The translations under genes were made by a program, and so were the position numbers. Positions 22,141 through 32,847 of a DNA stretch of 64,000 nt are shown piece after piece. Within the stretch, counting starts at the first letter, position 1. Each line of letters begins with the position of its first letter. The stretch comes from Nipponacmea schrenckii (lineage: Eukaryota; Mollusca; Gastropoda; Lottiidae), in assembly GCA_030562195.1 (NCBI GenBank), contig JAUJPP010000003.1, positions 38,074,602 to 38,138,601 on the forward strand, written 5' to 3'. Below the pieces are notes generated by a model. The model worked only from the letters and a program-made list of their open reading frames with translations. It did no database searches and was not told the DNA's origin.

Positions 22141-23130
22141 TTGGCCAAACAACAAAATCTCAAAAGCTTTGTCATCCGCAAGTATGTGCTCTGTGCTGTG
22201 ATCACTATTGCTGTTAAAATTCTTACTTTCATTTATAGCTTACTGAATTGAATACTGACAGAAAAAAAAGATTATGAATAGTTTCAGATTTGAATCAAAT
22301 ATAACATGGGTTTTTTATCTTACCACGTTATTGCTTGTAAATAAACTAATACAAGATATTGTGATTAATTTTTGACTATATTGTGCATTAATGTTTGACC
22401 ATATAGAAGATCAATATTAAAGTTGCCCTCCCTTATTTTCATATATATATATATATATCATAATTGGACCGGTAATACTTATATCAATAGAAAGTAGAGG
22501 TGTTCTAGTGACTGGGAAAAATACCAGATGGTCATTTATTAACTCGTTATTAGGCTAATTATGACCAGAAATCCCACGGTAGGGTACTAACATAGGTATG
22601 TACATCAAGTCTCAAATGTCGTTGAAATGTCGTTGATCTTTTTTTTGATCATCCAGTCTGCCAAATCGGTACATAAATCATGACGTAACCGGACGCTGTT
22701 GTTATTGCTCACATTCCTTAATATTTTCCACAACAACAATGGCATTTTGGTATTCCATTTATTATCTCTAGCAAAAAGCAATAAAACGTTTAAATATCAT
22801 TTTGTAAAAACATTATGAATTAATTTAAATAAGTTTTAACTCACTAATAATAAAATACAAAATCAATTTTTAGACGCCTTCATTCATATGATATTATTTG
22901 GTCACGTGAACAAACATGGAGTCTAAATTTAGCGTTTCAAAGCAGATCAGAGTCAAATGAATTCCACAAGCATGTCTACATCCACATATGTCTTTTGAAC
23001 TTCAGAATACATGGATTATTCATAAGAAACCCCAATTAATCAATAAGTAAGCTTACTTTGACTCTAATTAATGAGGCAACCCATCTTTAAATAACAGAAA
23101 TTTCTATATTTTCAATCTCTTGTTTTACAG
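22141..23130. other. region upstream of TXNDC15; AT dinucleotide run
   Basis: A TA/AT run of about 18 bases lies at 22441-22458. The rest is unannotated AT-rich DNA that should hold the TXNDC15 promoter and a 5' non-coding exon. The polypyrimidine tract and TTTTACAG at 23123-23130, directly before the start codon, look like an intron acceptor. Confidence 0.5.
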
Positions 23131-23134
23131 AAAA

Positions 23135-24801
23135 ATGGTGAGCTGTATGTTAGTGGTGATTTGTCTTTTGCCGTTAACTGTGAGTCAACAAGACATTCAT
23201 CACAGTCAGGACAGCAATTCACATGTGGTTGAAGATGCTGAAGAAGTACATCATAGAAATGATCCTCATAATCATAAAGATGAATACAGTGATGCGCCTG
23301 TAGATTCAGTTGTAACACAGACTGTTGCTGAAACAGCTGTCTTAAAACAGAACTTGGAGGATGGTGAATCTCCATCTGATTGTGATCACAAAACAGATGA
23401 ACAACTGTCTACATTGGAGGATACAATAGACGAGTCAGTTTCTATAAACACTCAAAAGGATACCTCAAAAGTGTTTTCATTGACAAATTTTATCAAAAGT
23501 TGGCTCAATCCAGTGTTACAAGAGTTTCAAGAAGGATTAAACGTGGCCAAAGATAAAAATGAGTCCACAGAATACGTGAACATGACACAAGACAATACTT
23601 TTTTAGTAAACAATACAGAAAGCCTTGTGAAAAATGTGACTGATATTGGAAAGCGAGTGAAATTTAATTGCACTGGTAGAAATGTGACTGAAAATACAAC
23701 TGCCGTTGTTAGACTCGTAAACAGTTCAGTTTTATTAGATTTTTTGGCCTTTAATAAAAAGAATGATTCTACTGATTGTATTTTAATCATGTTTTATGCA
23801 CCATGGTGTAAATTTTGTGCCAGGACTGCTGCCAATTTTAATGCATTAGGTCGAACGTTTATACAGTTGGATGTCTTGGCTGTTGATGCTGTACATTTTA
23901 GCAAGTAGGTTTGATAATATTTGTTAGCTTTAAATTATAGAAATGTAAAAGCATATGACTTTTGAAAAACTTGATACTGTTGTGGGACTTGGTTTGTAAA
24001 CTAAGTACCCCTTAAATAAAGATGCCAAAAAATATATCTCTTTTGTGTGAAAATAAAATAAGTTGTTTAATTCTTTGATATTTCATTGTTATAATCTCTA
24101 TGTTTTTTGCAGGTAAAAAAATTTGAATTTGAATCATGTCTTTTCAGTTTAAATGCAAGATTTGGAACAGTTGCTGTACCCAACATAATGGTATTTCATT
24201 CTTCAAGATCAGCTATAAGATTTAATCAAACAGACAGATCATTTGAAAAATTAGTAGAATTTGTTATGAATGTAACAGGTATGTAGTCACTCTTGTCTTT
24301 TATTTGTTCATTAGGATAGAAGTAAATGGGAAAACTTATGTGTCAGTCTTCTGGATTTACAAAGTTGCAAAGCAACAGACTATTTTGTCTCCAAGTGATT
24401 AGGTAAAAGTGCTGTTGTTATCGGTACCAAAAAAGCTGGACCAACCTGGAGATTACTAAGCATCTATGGTAGATTTACTTTTAACAATCCGTACTATTGT
24501 TGCTTTATTTTGAGCGTTACTTATTTTCATTCCAAGTATTTTTGTAGCCATCAAATACCTATTGGATAATAATTACATTATTATTGTAGGTTTGGAACCA
24601 AACAAGTCAGTTTTAGTAGAAGATGTAGACTATATAGGACCATTAAGTTCTGTACCCACTGTTGAACCAGATTATTTATTATGGTGTGCATGGATCTTTG
24701 TAATTTTATGTTCATCTAATATGTTCATCAAAAGTCAGTATGGACAAAATGCTATTGAAAAAGTGAAAACATTATGGCAAGAACATCAACATATTGAGTG
24801 A
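23135..24801 (+). CDS. TXNDC15: TXNDC15, thioredoxin domain-containing protein 15
   Basis: Three coding exons: 23135-23904, 24148-24278 and 24590-24801. Splice sites are CAA|GTAGGT, TTTTCAG|TTTA, ACAG|GTATGT and TTGTAG|GTTT. The total is 1,113 nt, 370 aa; from memory the human protein is about 360 aa. Residues 1-19 form a signal peptide, followed by an acidic, His-rich stretch and a segment with many N-glycosylation sequons. The thioredoxin-like domain has FYAPWCKFC, with cysteines near 225 and 228, and exon 2 carries ARFGTVAVPNI. One membrane segment lies at about 329-348, with a short tail ending EHQHIE. In vertebrates TXNDC15 is an ER/transmembrane protein needed for ciliary transition-zone function and Hedgehog signalling, and is linked to Meckel-Gruber syndrome. 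The start ATG follows an apparent 5' UTR intron acceptor. An AATAAA is at 24962-24967. Confidence 0.93.
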
Positions 24802-27224
24802 CTCAGAAGATTTGTAATGGTAACTTAAAGTGTGTTATGTTGTCAGTGATTTTATGTATCTGTTGTTCAAAATAGATTTATTTAAACTTTTGTATTTATA
24901 TCAGAGACTCTAAAAGGGGCATTAAGTATTTTACACCAAATTCTAGAGAAATCTTTCACTAAATAAATCCATCTGCAATAACTATCCTTAAAGTTTTATA
25001 ATTTTTTAGAGTTTGTTCTTGATTTAGGTGCAAGTAAATAACTGAATAAGCAAAATAAACATGTTATTGTAGAGAATATGTCTTCTACTTTTCTGATGGT
25101 TTTAACTACTAATATTGAGCAAAATACTAAAACCATAACCAACTGCTTAATTTATTACCGGTATTCGTATGTTACATTTTAATTAACACTTGGTCAAATA
25201 TTCAGTTTGCTCAAGTAGAGACATGAATATAGATAACATATTTTAGATATTTTAAGGAATAACACAATGTTTTTCGGAATGAAAAGTTAGCTTACATTCC
25301 AATTTCTTTTCTGACATGTGGTTCTTGTAATTTCAGAAGGACTTGACTAGTATATTCCTTAAGATAGTTAAAAGGGATATGAACCAACCGAAGGACAATT
25401 ATTTGTAGGTTATGTTTTGAAAACTTTTTGAAAATTCTGCAAAGAGGCTTTACTCTCAGACCAAAATGATTTTATTATTATTATTTCCTTTATAAAATCA
25501 TGGTGGCCAACACATTGGTAATTACTCTCTTGGTCTGCCATTCTCAGAAACTAAATTTGTATTCTATAATACCTGCATTTATTACCCAATGTGAGGAGTG
25601 TTATTTATAATGTTTGACCTAGAAAATATGGGGTATTAATTTTGAAGGTGATGTATTTGACTAGTGATTATGATGAATGTTATTAATAATTATTGGTATA
25701 AAATTGTATATTTTGTTAATTAATTATGATGGGAATGTATGGTATGAATCAATAAATGAGTAAAACACATTTATGTAGTCCCAGGGAAGTAACTCTTTAT
25801 CCAACGCAATCACGTCTCTTTAATAGGACTTTCGAGGAGACTTTTCATCTCCTATCACAAATTATGCAGTCAATTCTAAAAAAAAAAAACAAAACAAAAC
25901 AAATTTTATGCTATTGGTTGTATACGAATTTAGTCCGTTCTATTTTTAGAAATTCTCTTTTTCTCTTCCTTAGGAGATTTTGCAAGCCCATTTTAGACTT
26001 CTTTCTGGTCTAGATTTGGAAATTGATGTCTAAAATTGCATTTTCTCTCAGAATTTCTGAGATAATGAGAATTTTATTGGCGAAAGGTTATTTTCAAAGC
26101 TAATCGTTTTTGGTGTAGTGACAGTCAAGTGGATGTTGATATCCGGTAGTGGTTTCCTTTCATTTTGACTAGTTCTAAATTTTCTTTGTCATGCTATATT
26201 GAATTTATGTACAGAAACCAAGTATTGGGCAAACTTTCATGTGATAAATTGGAAAGTTTTCAAAGAGATTTCTGGAAAAAGTTGTAGGAAGGTTGAATTT
26301 CGAGTCCCTCAGTTTGTAACTAATAAAACCATTTTTCAGTTAAAGGGAGGAAACTCCATTTTTTAAAATCTCCTAAATCTTAGTGCCACTGTAAGCGAGA
26401 TGAAACAACCAGAACTTTGGAATTTAAAATCTAGCCGGATAAAAGAAAAAATCCAAATTAAAAAAAAGTTCCCACAATAAAGAACACTATCAGACTTGCC
26501 TAATTAAGTGAAAATGGTTGTTAATATTTCTATAATGGCTTCTAACACAGGGATATAAGTCGTATTCTTAAAGTCAGTTACCAGTATATAGGCTATGCAC
26601 TTACTGCTAAATGTGTTCTAAAAGACCACACACTCTTCAGCGTCTAGATTAATTCATTCATGTTCTAAAAGGGATACAAGGTCTTGGAATGAACATTAAA
26701 TTTGAAAATTTTAAACCTGGCCAATAAGAGCTCTATTCATCAGAAAATAAACCTGCTGCCATAAATAATATAAAATATAAATAAATATCCAACAATCTAT
26801 GTAATTATCCATAAAGATGCATTTGATTATTGATTATAAATTGATTTAGCGTTTTTAAAATATGACTTAGTTTTGTGAGTTTTCCAAATTTTAAGGGATT
26901 CTATAACTTTATGACACCCGAATTTCACTGATGAATATATATGGACCATTCTTGAGAATTAAAATCCTATATTCATGCTAAGTCGCAGTATCTCTTTAAA
27001 AAACTCATATAATATCTGTGATGTCACAAACGTAGCCTTGGCGAGTTTGTATTGTAGTAAACGTAATACCTTTTGATATAACGTCATCATAATACATTGT
27101 TGAAAACTCAAAACGTCGTGGTCTTTACAGATCCTGTGCAACGGTGGAGGTAATTTTCAAGTATTTAGCAGCTTGTTTTCTGTATAAGCGTTTTTTCTTT
27201 TCGTTTTTTTTAAAGTTTATTTCT
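24802..27224. other. intergenic between TXNDC15 and the kinase, no gene seen
   Basis: Contains the TXNDC15 3' UTR (AATAAA at 24962 and again near 25052), then AT-rich DNA with no supported frame. Just before the kinase, GTGGAG|GTAATT at about 27144-27155 and a polypyrimidine tract ending TTTAAAG at about 27215 could bound a short 5' UTR intron. Confidence 0.5.
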
Positions 27225-28418
27225 ATGAAAAGAAATAATTCTGAAGATTTAAACCGAAAAAAAAATCATTATCCTAAACAAGATGTCTTCAATCCAAGAA
27301 TTAGATCTAATGTACTTCAAAATATACGTCAATTTTTTCAAAGTTTAAGACCAAAAATCACTTTCTGCTCCGAAATTGGAATAATAACTAACTCAACAGT
27401 TCGGCTAATAGACCATAATGGAATGGAACCTGGAATTGGTGATACTAAGAGAGAAAATCGAAAATATTCCGACCCCGTTACTGTTCTGTATCGAAAGCAA
27501 GTGAAGAGGAGGAGACCAAGGGAACCCAAGAAACAACGGTTAGGCCTACAACAACTCGTATTGCTTTTTGCTGAAAAGGGATACATGTTAGGCCAGGAAA
27601 TCGGAAACGGTAGTTATTCTCGGGTCAGGATTGTGAAAAAGACTGTGGATGGTGAAATGTATGCAGCCAAGATTATAAAACGGAAGCATACATCCAGTCA
27701 TTTGTCTCACGAACTTACTGCAGCTATAAAACTCGACCACCCAAATATCATAAAATACAGTGAAATAATTGTTCTTCCTTATGCAAATATTCTTATTATG
27801 GAATTTGCAGCTTTGGGCGATCTTTTATCTTACATTAAAGATCATGGTGCCTTTAATAATCAAGAAGCGAAAGTCATGTTTAGACAAATAACATCAGCTG
27901 TACAGTATCTTCACCAACAAGGCTTTGTGCATCGCGATTTGAAACTTGAAAACATTCTAGTAAGAAGTGATTTATCATTAGTATTGAGTGATTTTGGGTT
28001 CACTCGAAAAGTAGAAAGTAGTGGTGAAACGTTCAGTAAAACCTTCTGTGGGAGTGCAGCCTACGCTTCACCAGAAGTTCTTCAATGTATACCTTACGAT
28101 CCGAAACAAAACGATGTTTGGAGTTTGGGATGTATCCTCTATATCCTGGTTTGTGAAAAGATGCCATTCGATGAGTCAGATCTTATTGCTATGATCAGGA
28201 AACAACTAAAGCATCAAATCGCCATTCCTTTAGATGATTTAATAGTAGTTAATCAACAATGCCAGAGCCTGATCCGCAGTCTTCTTCATCCGAATCCCCA
28301 GGCAAGACCCACCCTTGATGCCGTATTAAATTCTGATTGGTTATGGCCCTGTTCAGAAGGTGATTATATTACATCTAAAACTGGTACACCAGCTCATGTC
28401 ATATCTCTTCTTAGTTGA
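27225..28418 (+). CDS. TSSK-like serine/threonine kinase (intronless)
   Basis: Predicted 397 aa from ATG 27225; the same frame is open further upstream but has no earlier ATG. The kinase domain spans about 118-372: glycine loop GNGSYS, catalytic lysine in YAAKII at about 149, HRDLKLEN with the base at 238, DFG at 256-258 within LSDFGFTR, CGSAAYASPEVL as the activation end, DVWSLGCILY and a final RPTLDAVL. These match the testis-specific serine kinase (TSSK) group, which acts in spermatid maturation; CGSxAYAxPE and DFGF are typical of it. All catalytic residues are present, so it should be active. Unusual is an N-terminal extension of about 115 residues containing a basic cluster (KRRRPREPKKQR) just before the domain; vertebrate TSSKs start close to the kinase domain. 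A single coding exon is common for TSSKs. AATAAA is at 28789-28794. Confidence 0.85.
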   Translation: MKRNNSEDLNRKKNHYPKQDVFNPRIRSNVLQNIRQFFQSLRPKITFCSEIGIITNSTVRLIDHNGMEPGIGDTKRENRKYSDPVTVLYRKQVKRRRPREPKKQRLGLQQLVLLFAEKGYMLGQEIGNGSYSRVRIVKKTVDGEMYAAKIIKRKHTSSHLSHELTAAIKLDHPNIIKYSEIIVLPYANILIMEFAALGDLLSYIKDHGAFNNQEAKVMFRQITSAVQYLHQQGFVHRDLKLENILVRSDLSLVLSDFGFTRKVESSGETFSKTFCGSAAYASPEVLQCIPYDPKQNDVWSLGCILYILVCEKMPFDESDLIAMIRKQLKHQIAIPLDDLIVVNQQCQSLIRSLLHPNPQARPTLDAVLNSDWLWPCSEGDYITSKTGTPAHVISLLS

Positions 28419-30170
28419 CTTCTGTGATATTTTCTATAGCGAAAAGTAGTAAGAATCAATTATATTTTGTAAATTAACAGGATTGTAGTGAGGTTTTCTA
28501 AAACTTGAATGCGTATTGGAGCAATTTTTAAATCAAACGTCGATGGTTCCTACACTCCACCTAAACTGTCATTAATAGCGAAGGCCTTATTCGATACGCA
28601 CAAATTTTGCTCTTAGTCTTGTCACCAAACACTTTTGGAATTTTGAGAACCACAGACTTTCCATTGAAAATTGGATTGTTAACAATCCATTTTAAGCTTC
28701 ACTGATCTATATCAGCATTGTATTGTACGGAGAAAAAACTGGGCTGGTATATAGACGTTAATCTATTGGATGTCTTTTTGGAATTTGGAATAAATAATTA
28801 TGACACCCAATGCCAGTTGCGACATATTGGTCGACCTGATTACAGATTTTCTTCTGCATAATTGCTCATCCTTATTCTAGACCTGACCTCATCCAGTGCA
28901 ACATGTTAAGCAGTGATCCTAAATAACAGCTCAATATGAATTTAAAAACTGAGTGAGATATTTTGAAAGGCCTCAAGTAACCATGATAAGAGTAATAGAA
29001 GAATCATTTAAAGAATCACAAAAGTGAAATATGTCCAATGTTACGAAATGATATAGATAGTGTATATATATTACACGAATAATGATCTTATATAACTATC
29101 TTGAAGTATATTATAATCCACAGCAAATACACATGTCTTGATTTTTTCGAGGGTCGCTTTATTTTATTAAAGCGCACTGTGACAATTTTTAATGTGAAAT
29201 GCATTCAACTTTGTTTGATATACAATTCGGTTGGTTAGTGACAAATCCTTTCATAAAATAAGAAATGGATCAATTGTTTAGAGTGTGTATGTACACCATT
29301 AGAAACATTGACTCGAGTGTAAAATACTAAACGATCAATATGGATTATAAAATATTGAAAGGAAATCACTAGAATATTCATACCATAACACCTATATCCT
29401 TTGAACTCTATATTATATGGAATGGTTTTGTACGACTTTGTCACGAGATAGTTCACATATGGTTTTCATTTCATTTATCCTATCAAATTGAAACTACTTT
29501 GATCCAAATTTATTTTCATTTTCTCAAGTCTGAAAACTTAGTGATATCAGTGATCAATTACCGGCAATATGGCACAGTTATAAATAAGCTAACAAAAAAT
29601 GAAAATATATACCACAAAGGTCAAAATTTGTTAAAATTCTTTAAGTGTAAAAAAGTTTCACGGTCTATTGCTCCATTGAAATAACATTTTTGTGTAAATT
29701 AAAACACCTTTTTTATATATTTTGCCCACCCAAAGGTTGACTTTGAAAGCCGAACAATCTTTCAATACACATAATACTGTACAGACATGTACTAGATTAT
29801 ACCCAATCTACCACATATAAACATGTACAGAATAAAAAGATTTTAAAATTTAAACAAGATATGACTAGTATTAAACCCACTGTTATTGAACTAGTGTATA
29901 TTGATAATATCAAACTAATAAACCGGTATATAAAGGTACATAGTAGAAATGAATAGAAATTGACAATATGACCAATCACCAATCAATATAAGATAGCATT
30001 GTAAGGCTAGTCAATAGAATGTTTACCTTTCTATTAAAATATAATCATTTTCCCATACAATACTGTTTGTATTTCGAAAGGTCGCTATTGAGATATGGGA
30101 ACAAAAACTTTGCCTTGAGAAATAACAGTTAAAGGATAATTGATTAGATTTTTTACTTTTAAATTCTAAA
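28419..30170. other. intergenic, no gene seen
   Basis: AT-rich DNA with the kinase 3' UTR at its start. Frames at 29235-29456, 29499-29684 and 29797-29982 lack motifs and splice context. The last ~100 bases should include the death-domain gene's 5' UTR. Confidence 0.5.
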
Positions 30171-32640
30171 ATGGCTACCAGGGTATGTATTGATATTATT
30201 TTTTACTCTTATAAAGACAAATCAAGAGAAATTGAGGACTTTTCTTCATTTTATTCAGTCAATTTCAGTTTGTCCGTTCTAAATCAACAAAAGAATGCAA
30301 CATTATTCTTAATATGGCTATATTGTTGTTCATTATAACCCATAATAGACACGATCCGTTATAACAAATAAATATTGCTAATTAACATTTTTGCTTTCCA
30401 GCTGAACCCCGTCATAGATTACAGGATGCCTACCTTAATCGGTAAGGCTGGATTTAATATGTCTGAAAATGTTTTGACTGCCATGCCACGACCACGAGGT
30501 GTGATTCATTTAGAAGCAGCACCACCAAGAAATCTTCGTGAAGTAAGGAAAATGATGAGAAATGAAATCAAAATATTAACCAAACGACTGGTGCGTTTAG
30601 AGAGATTATATTATGGTGGTCAGAAAACATTACATGATGAAATCGAAACTTATCTTACTCCTATTAAATCAGTCATGAGAGCTGTTTTGATCTTTGACCT
30701 AAACAAAGCTTCAAATGTAGATGAGATATTCGTTCGGGCTGGAAAACCCAAGCAATATCGTCCGAATAAAAGTGATTTGATAGCCTTAAAAGAAGTTTAT
30801 CTCAAACTACAAACATTTCTTCCTTCTAAATTGTCTGATACGGTGGCATCTTGTGAAAAACTATTGACAAATCTCGACAAATACTGTATCAGTTTTTATG
30901 ATAGGAATTCAGACGGCTATCTTGGGTCAGCGGCTAATTTCGAACTTCAAATCGAGAAATGGCGGAACGAAATAAAAAATCACATTTCGAATGTTAAGAC
31001 AGTTTTCATGAGGTTTAAGGGCAATGACCGGATTTCATTAGACACTTCACATCTTTGTCCTCCTGTGAGACAGTTTGCCGAAACTTCTGATTGTTGTAAT
31101 GTTCTCTTCCTTGTTATTTTTGCTGATGCTGTATCAAACATCCGAGGTGCCCTGTTGCTGATGAATTCATGGATGAAAGCTGATGAAAATTATGGATCTT
31201 ATGTTAAAGCAGATGCGAAAGAACTTGAAAAGGTCAAGGAGCAACGAACCTGTACTCTCCGCGAGTCGAAGGAGAGATTTCATTCGCTAACATTCAAATT
31301 GTATCTAGCTGAATCTGATCTACAGAAGGTCACAGAAGAAAGTCGCTTTGTCGAAGAGAAGCTCAAACCTCTAAAAGAAGAAGAGTTATCACTGATTCAG
31401 AAAATACGTGAACTAGACATAACGATAGAATTTAAGGAGAAAAAGATGTCCCAGATTAAAAAGGAGAGCAGAATGTCGGATTCAAGCGCGTTACCTGAAT
31501 ATTATGAAATCATTGAGGGCGAATTGAAGGATTTGAAAGACAGGTTGCCCATAATGCAGCGGCAGTTATCTGGCATTCAATATAAGATAAATTGGTTAGT
31601 CAACAAGAAAAATGCCAGGGACAAGCTTAAAGATGATGTTCAGAAGCTGAAGAAGCATCTTAGTGATGCTGAAGAACAGTTAAATGCCTCTGTCAATATG
31701 TTTGAAGAAACAAAACAATCTGTGGAAGTTGCAAGACGAATTGCTCTATGTAAAAATACCAACGACTCGGCAGAGAAACTGTATTATGATTTACCTTTTG
31801 GACCTAAGTCAAATCGAGATAAATTGCCATTGAGCGGTGAAAGTAAGTACATGTAAATGTTTTGAGTAGGTTGATCAATTAAAAAATTAAATAGACTCAG
31901 TGGGTAGTTGTTCAAAACATCTCAATATATCCGCCTCTGTAGTAAAGCAGATTAATACCACACAGTCCGACTTTTCTCAATCAACTTTAGTAATTGAGTT
32001 AGAGAGGGGAAACTACTATCTCGTAGTTCCGGGAAAGCACGGGCCTAGGAATCAGACCTATTTTTATTTCCTCGCACCGATCGGGATTCGAACCCACGGC
32101 ACCTAGTCGCCTAGCAGACGATAGTCCAACTCGCTAACCACTGAGCCATTCACCACCCAACAAATCTATATAGGTATAACGAAATTTGCTATGATTGACA
32201 TACCTTATAAAGTCTACTTTTTTTTTATTTCAGGACCTATCAATACAGTTTGTGGAATTATCGCGGACAATATTGAAAAAGACTGGATGAAACTTTACAG
32301 AAATTTACCTTTCTTCCCTGCTCGAGGCTGTCATACCATAGAAAAAGATATCAGCAAAATTAACGAGTCACGAGAAAGTGATGAGATATTGGCGAAACAA
32401 GCCTTGAAAAGATGGCAGCGATATCATACCAGAACAAAAATTGAAGACTTGAAAATGGCTTTAAAGAAAATACGTCGGTTTGATATTTTGAGGATAGTGA
32501 ATGAAGAGTTAGCTACACCTGATAAGGGTATCAATGAAAGGGATTTAGAAGACCAGAGCTCTGAGCGAGATCCCGAGTTAATTCCTTTTCTGAAACAAGT
32601 TGAGCTCTTTGATAAACTTAGAGCTGCAGGAAAAATCTGA
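30171..32640 (+). CDS. coiled-coil protein with C-terminal death domain
   Basis: Three coding exons: 30171-30182, 30402-31842 and 32234-32640. Splice sites are CCAGG|GTATGT, CTTTCCAG|CTGA, GGTGAAA|GTAAGT and TTATTTCAG|GACC. The total is 1,860 nt, 619 aa. Without the 12-nt first exon the earliest ATG would be 30426, giving 611 aa. Residues 5-484 match no family I recognise; about 225-440 is highly charged and heptad-like, predicted coiled coil. Residues about 490-580 (exon 3) read as a death domain: IADNIEKDWMKLYRNL, then AKQALKRWQRYHTRTKIEDL, then a MALKKIRRFDILRIV helix, in the usual order. Death domains assemble signalling complexes in apoptosis and innate immunity, so an adaptor role is likely but inferred. 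No membrane segment, TIR, caspase or kinase domain is present. Confidence 0.8.
31890..32157 (-). mobile_element. tRNA-derived SINE in an intron
   Basis: On the minus strand a tRNA-like head starts near 32157: TGGCTCAGTGGTTAGCGAGT (A box at about 32141-32151), then GGGTTCGAATCCC (B box at 32083-32095) about 45 bp downstream. The remaining body runs towards 31890. It sits in the second intron of the death-domain gene, opposite to its transcription. The lack of a complete acceptor stem and the long tail argue against a working tRNA gene. Confidence 0.7.
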
Positions 32641-32643
32641 CAC

Positions 32644-32649
32644 TTTATT
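32644..32649 (-). terminator. likely polyadenylation signal of the cadherin gene
   Basis: AATAAA on the minus strand (TTTATT on plus), about 200 bp past the cadherin stop codon and 4 bp past the stop of the converging death-domain gene. If used, the two transcripts' 3' ends would overlap. Confidence 0.5.
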
Positions 32650-32847
32650 GCTCAAATATGCGAAAATTAATGACATTATTAAGTCTTTTGATTTCATAGT
32701 CAATTATTTATAAGCACAAAGGGCACTGTTGGAACCGGCATACTTATAAGGCCTAAGAACTTTAACACGAACGAAACATTTTACAGTTTTTATAATGATA
32801 TCAAGTTATATTTTAACAAGTACGAATTGCTTTAAGTTCATGATACA

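Noticed and set aside
23120..23134. Extending TXNDC15 upstream of 23135
   Set aside because: The extension uses a TTG start and lies in an intron acceptor (TTTTACAG); ATG 23135 directly precedes a good signal peptide.
27144..27224. Extending the kinase upstream to 27144
   Set aside because: That start would be GTG, and the added stretch is a Phe-rich translation of a polypyrimidine tract; ATG 27225 is the first methionine codon.
32080..32157. Possible functional tRNA gene on the minus strand
   Set aside because: Only the internal promoter boxes are convincing; no complete acceptor stem was found and the sequence continues into a SINE-like body.
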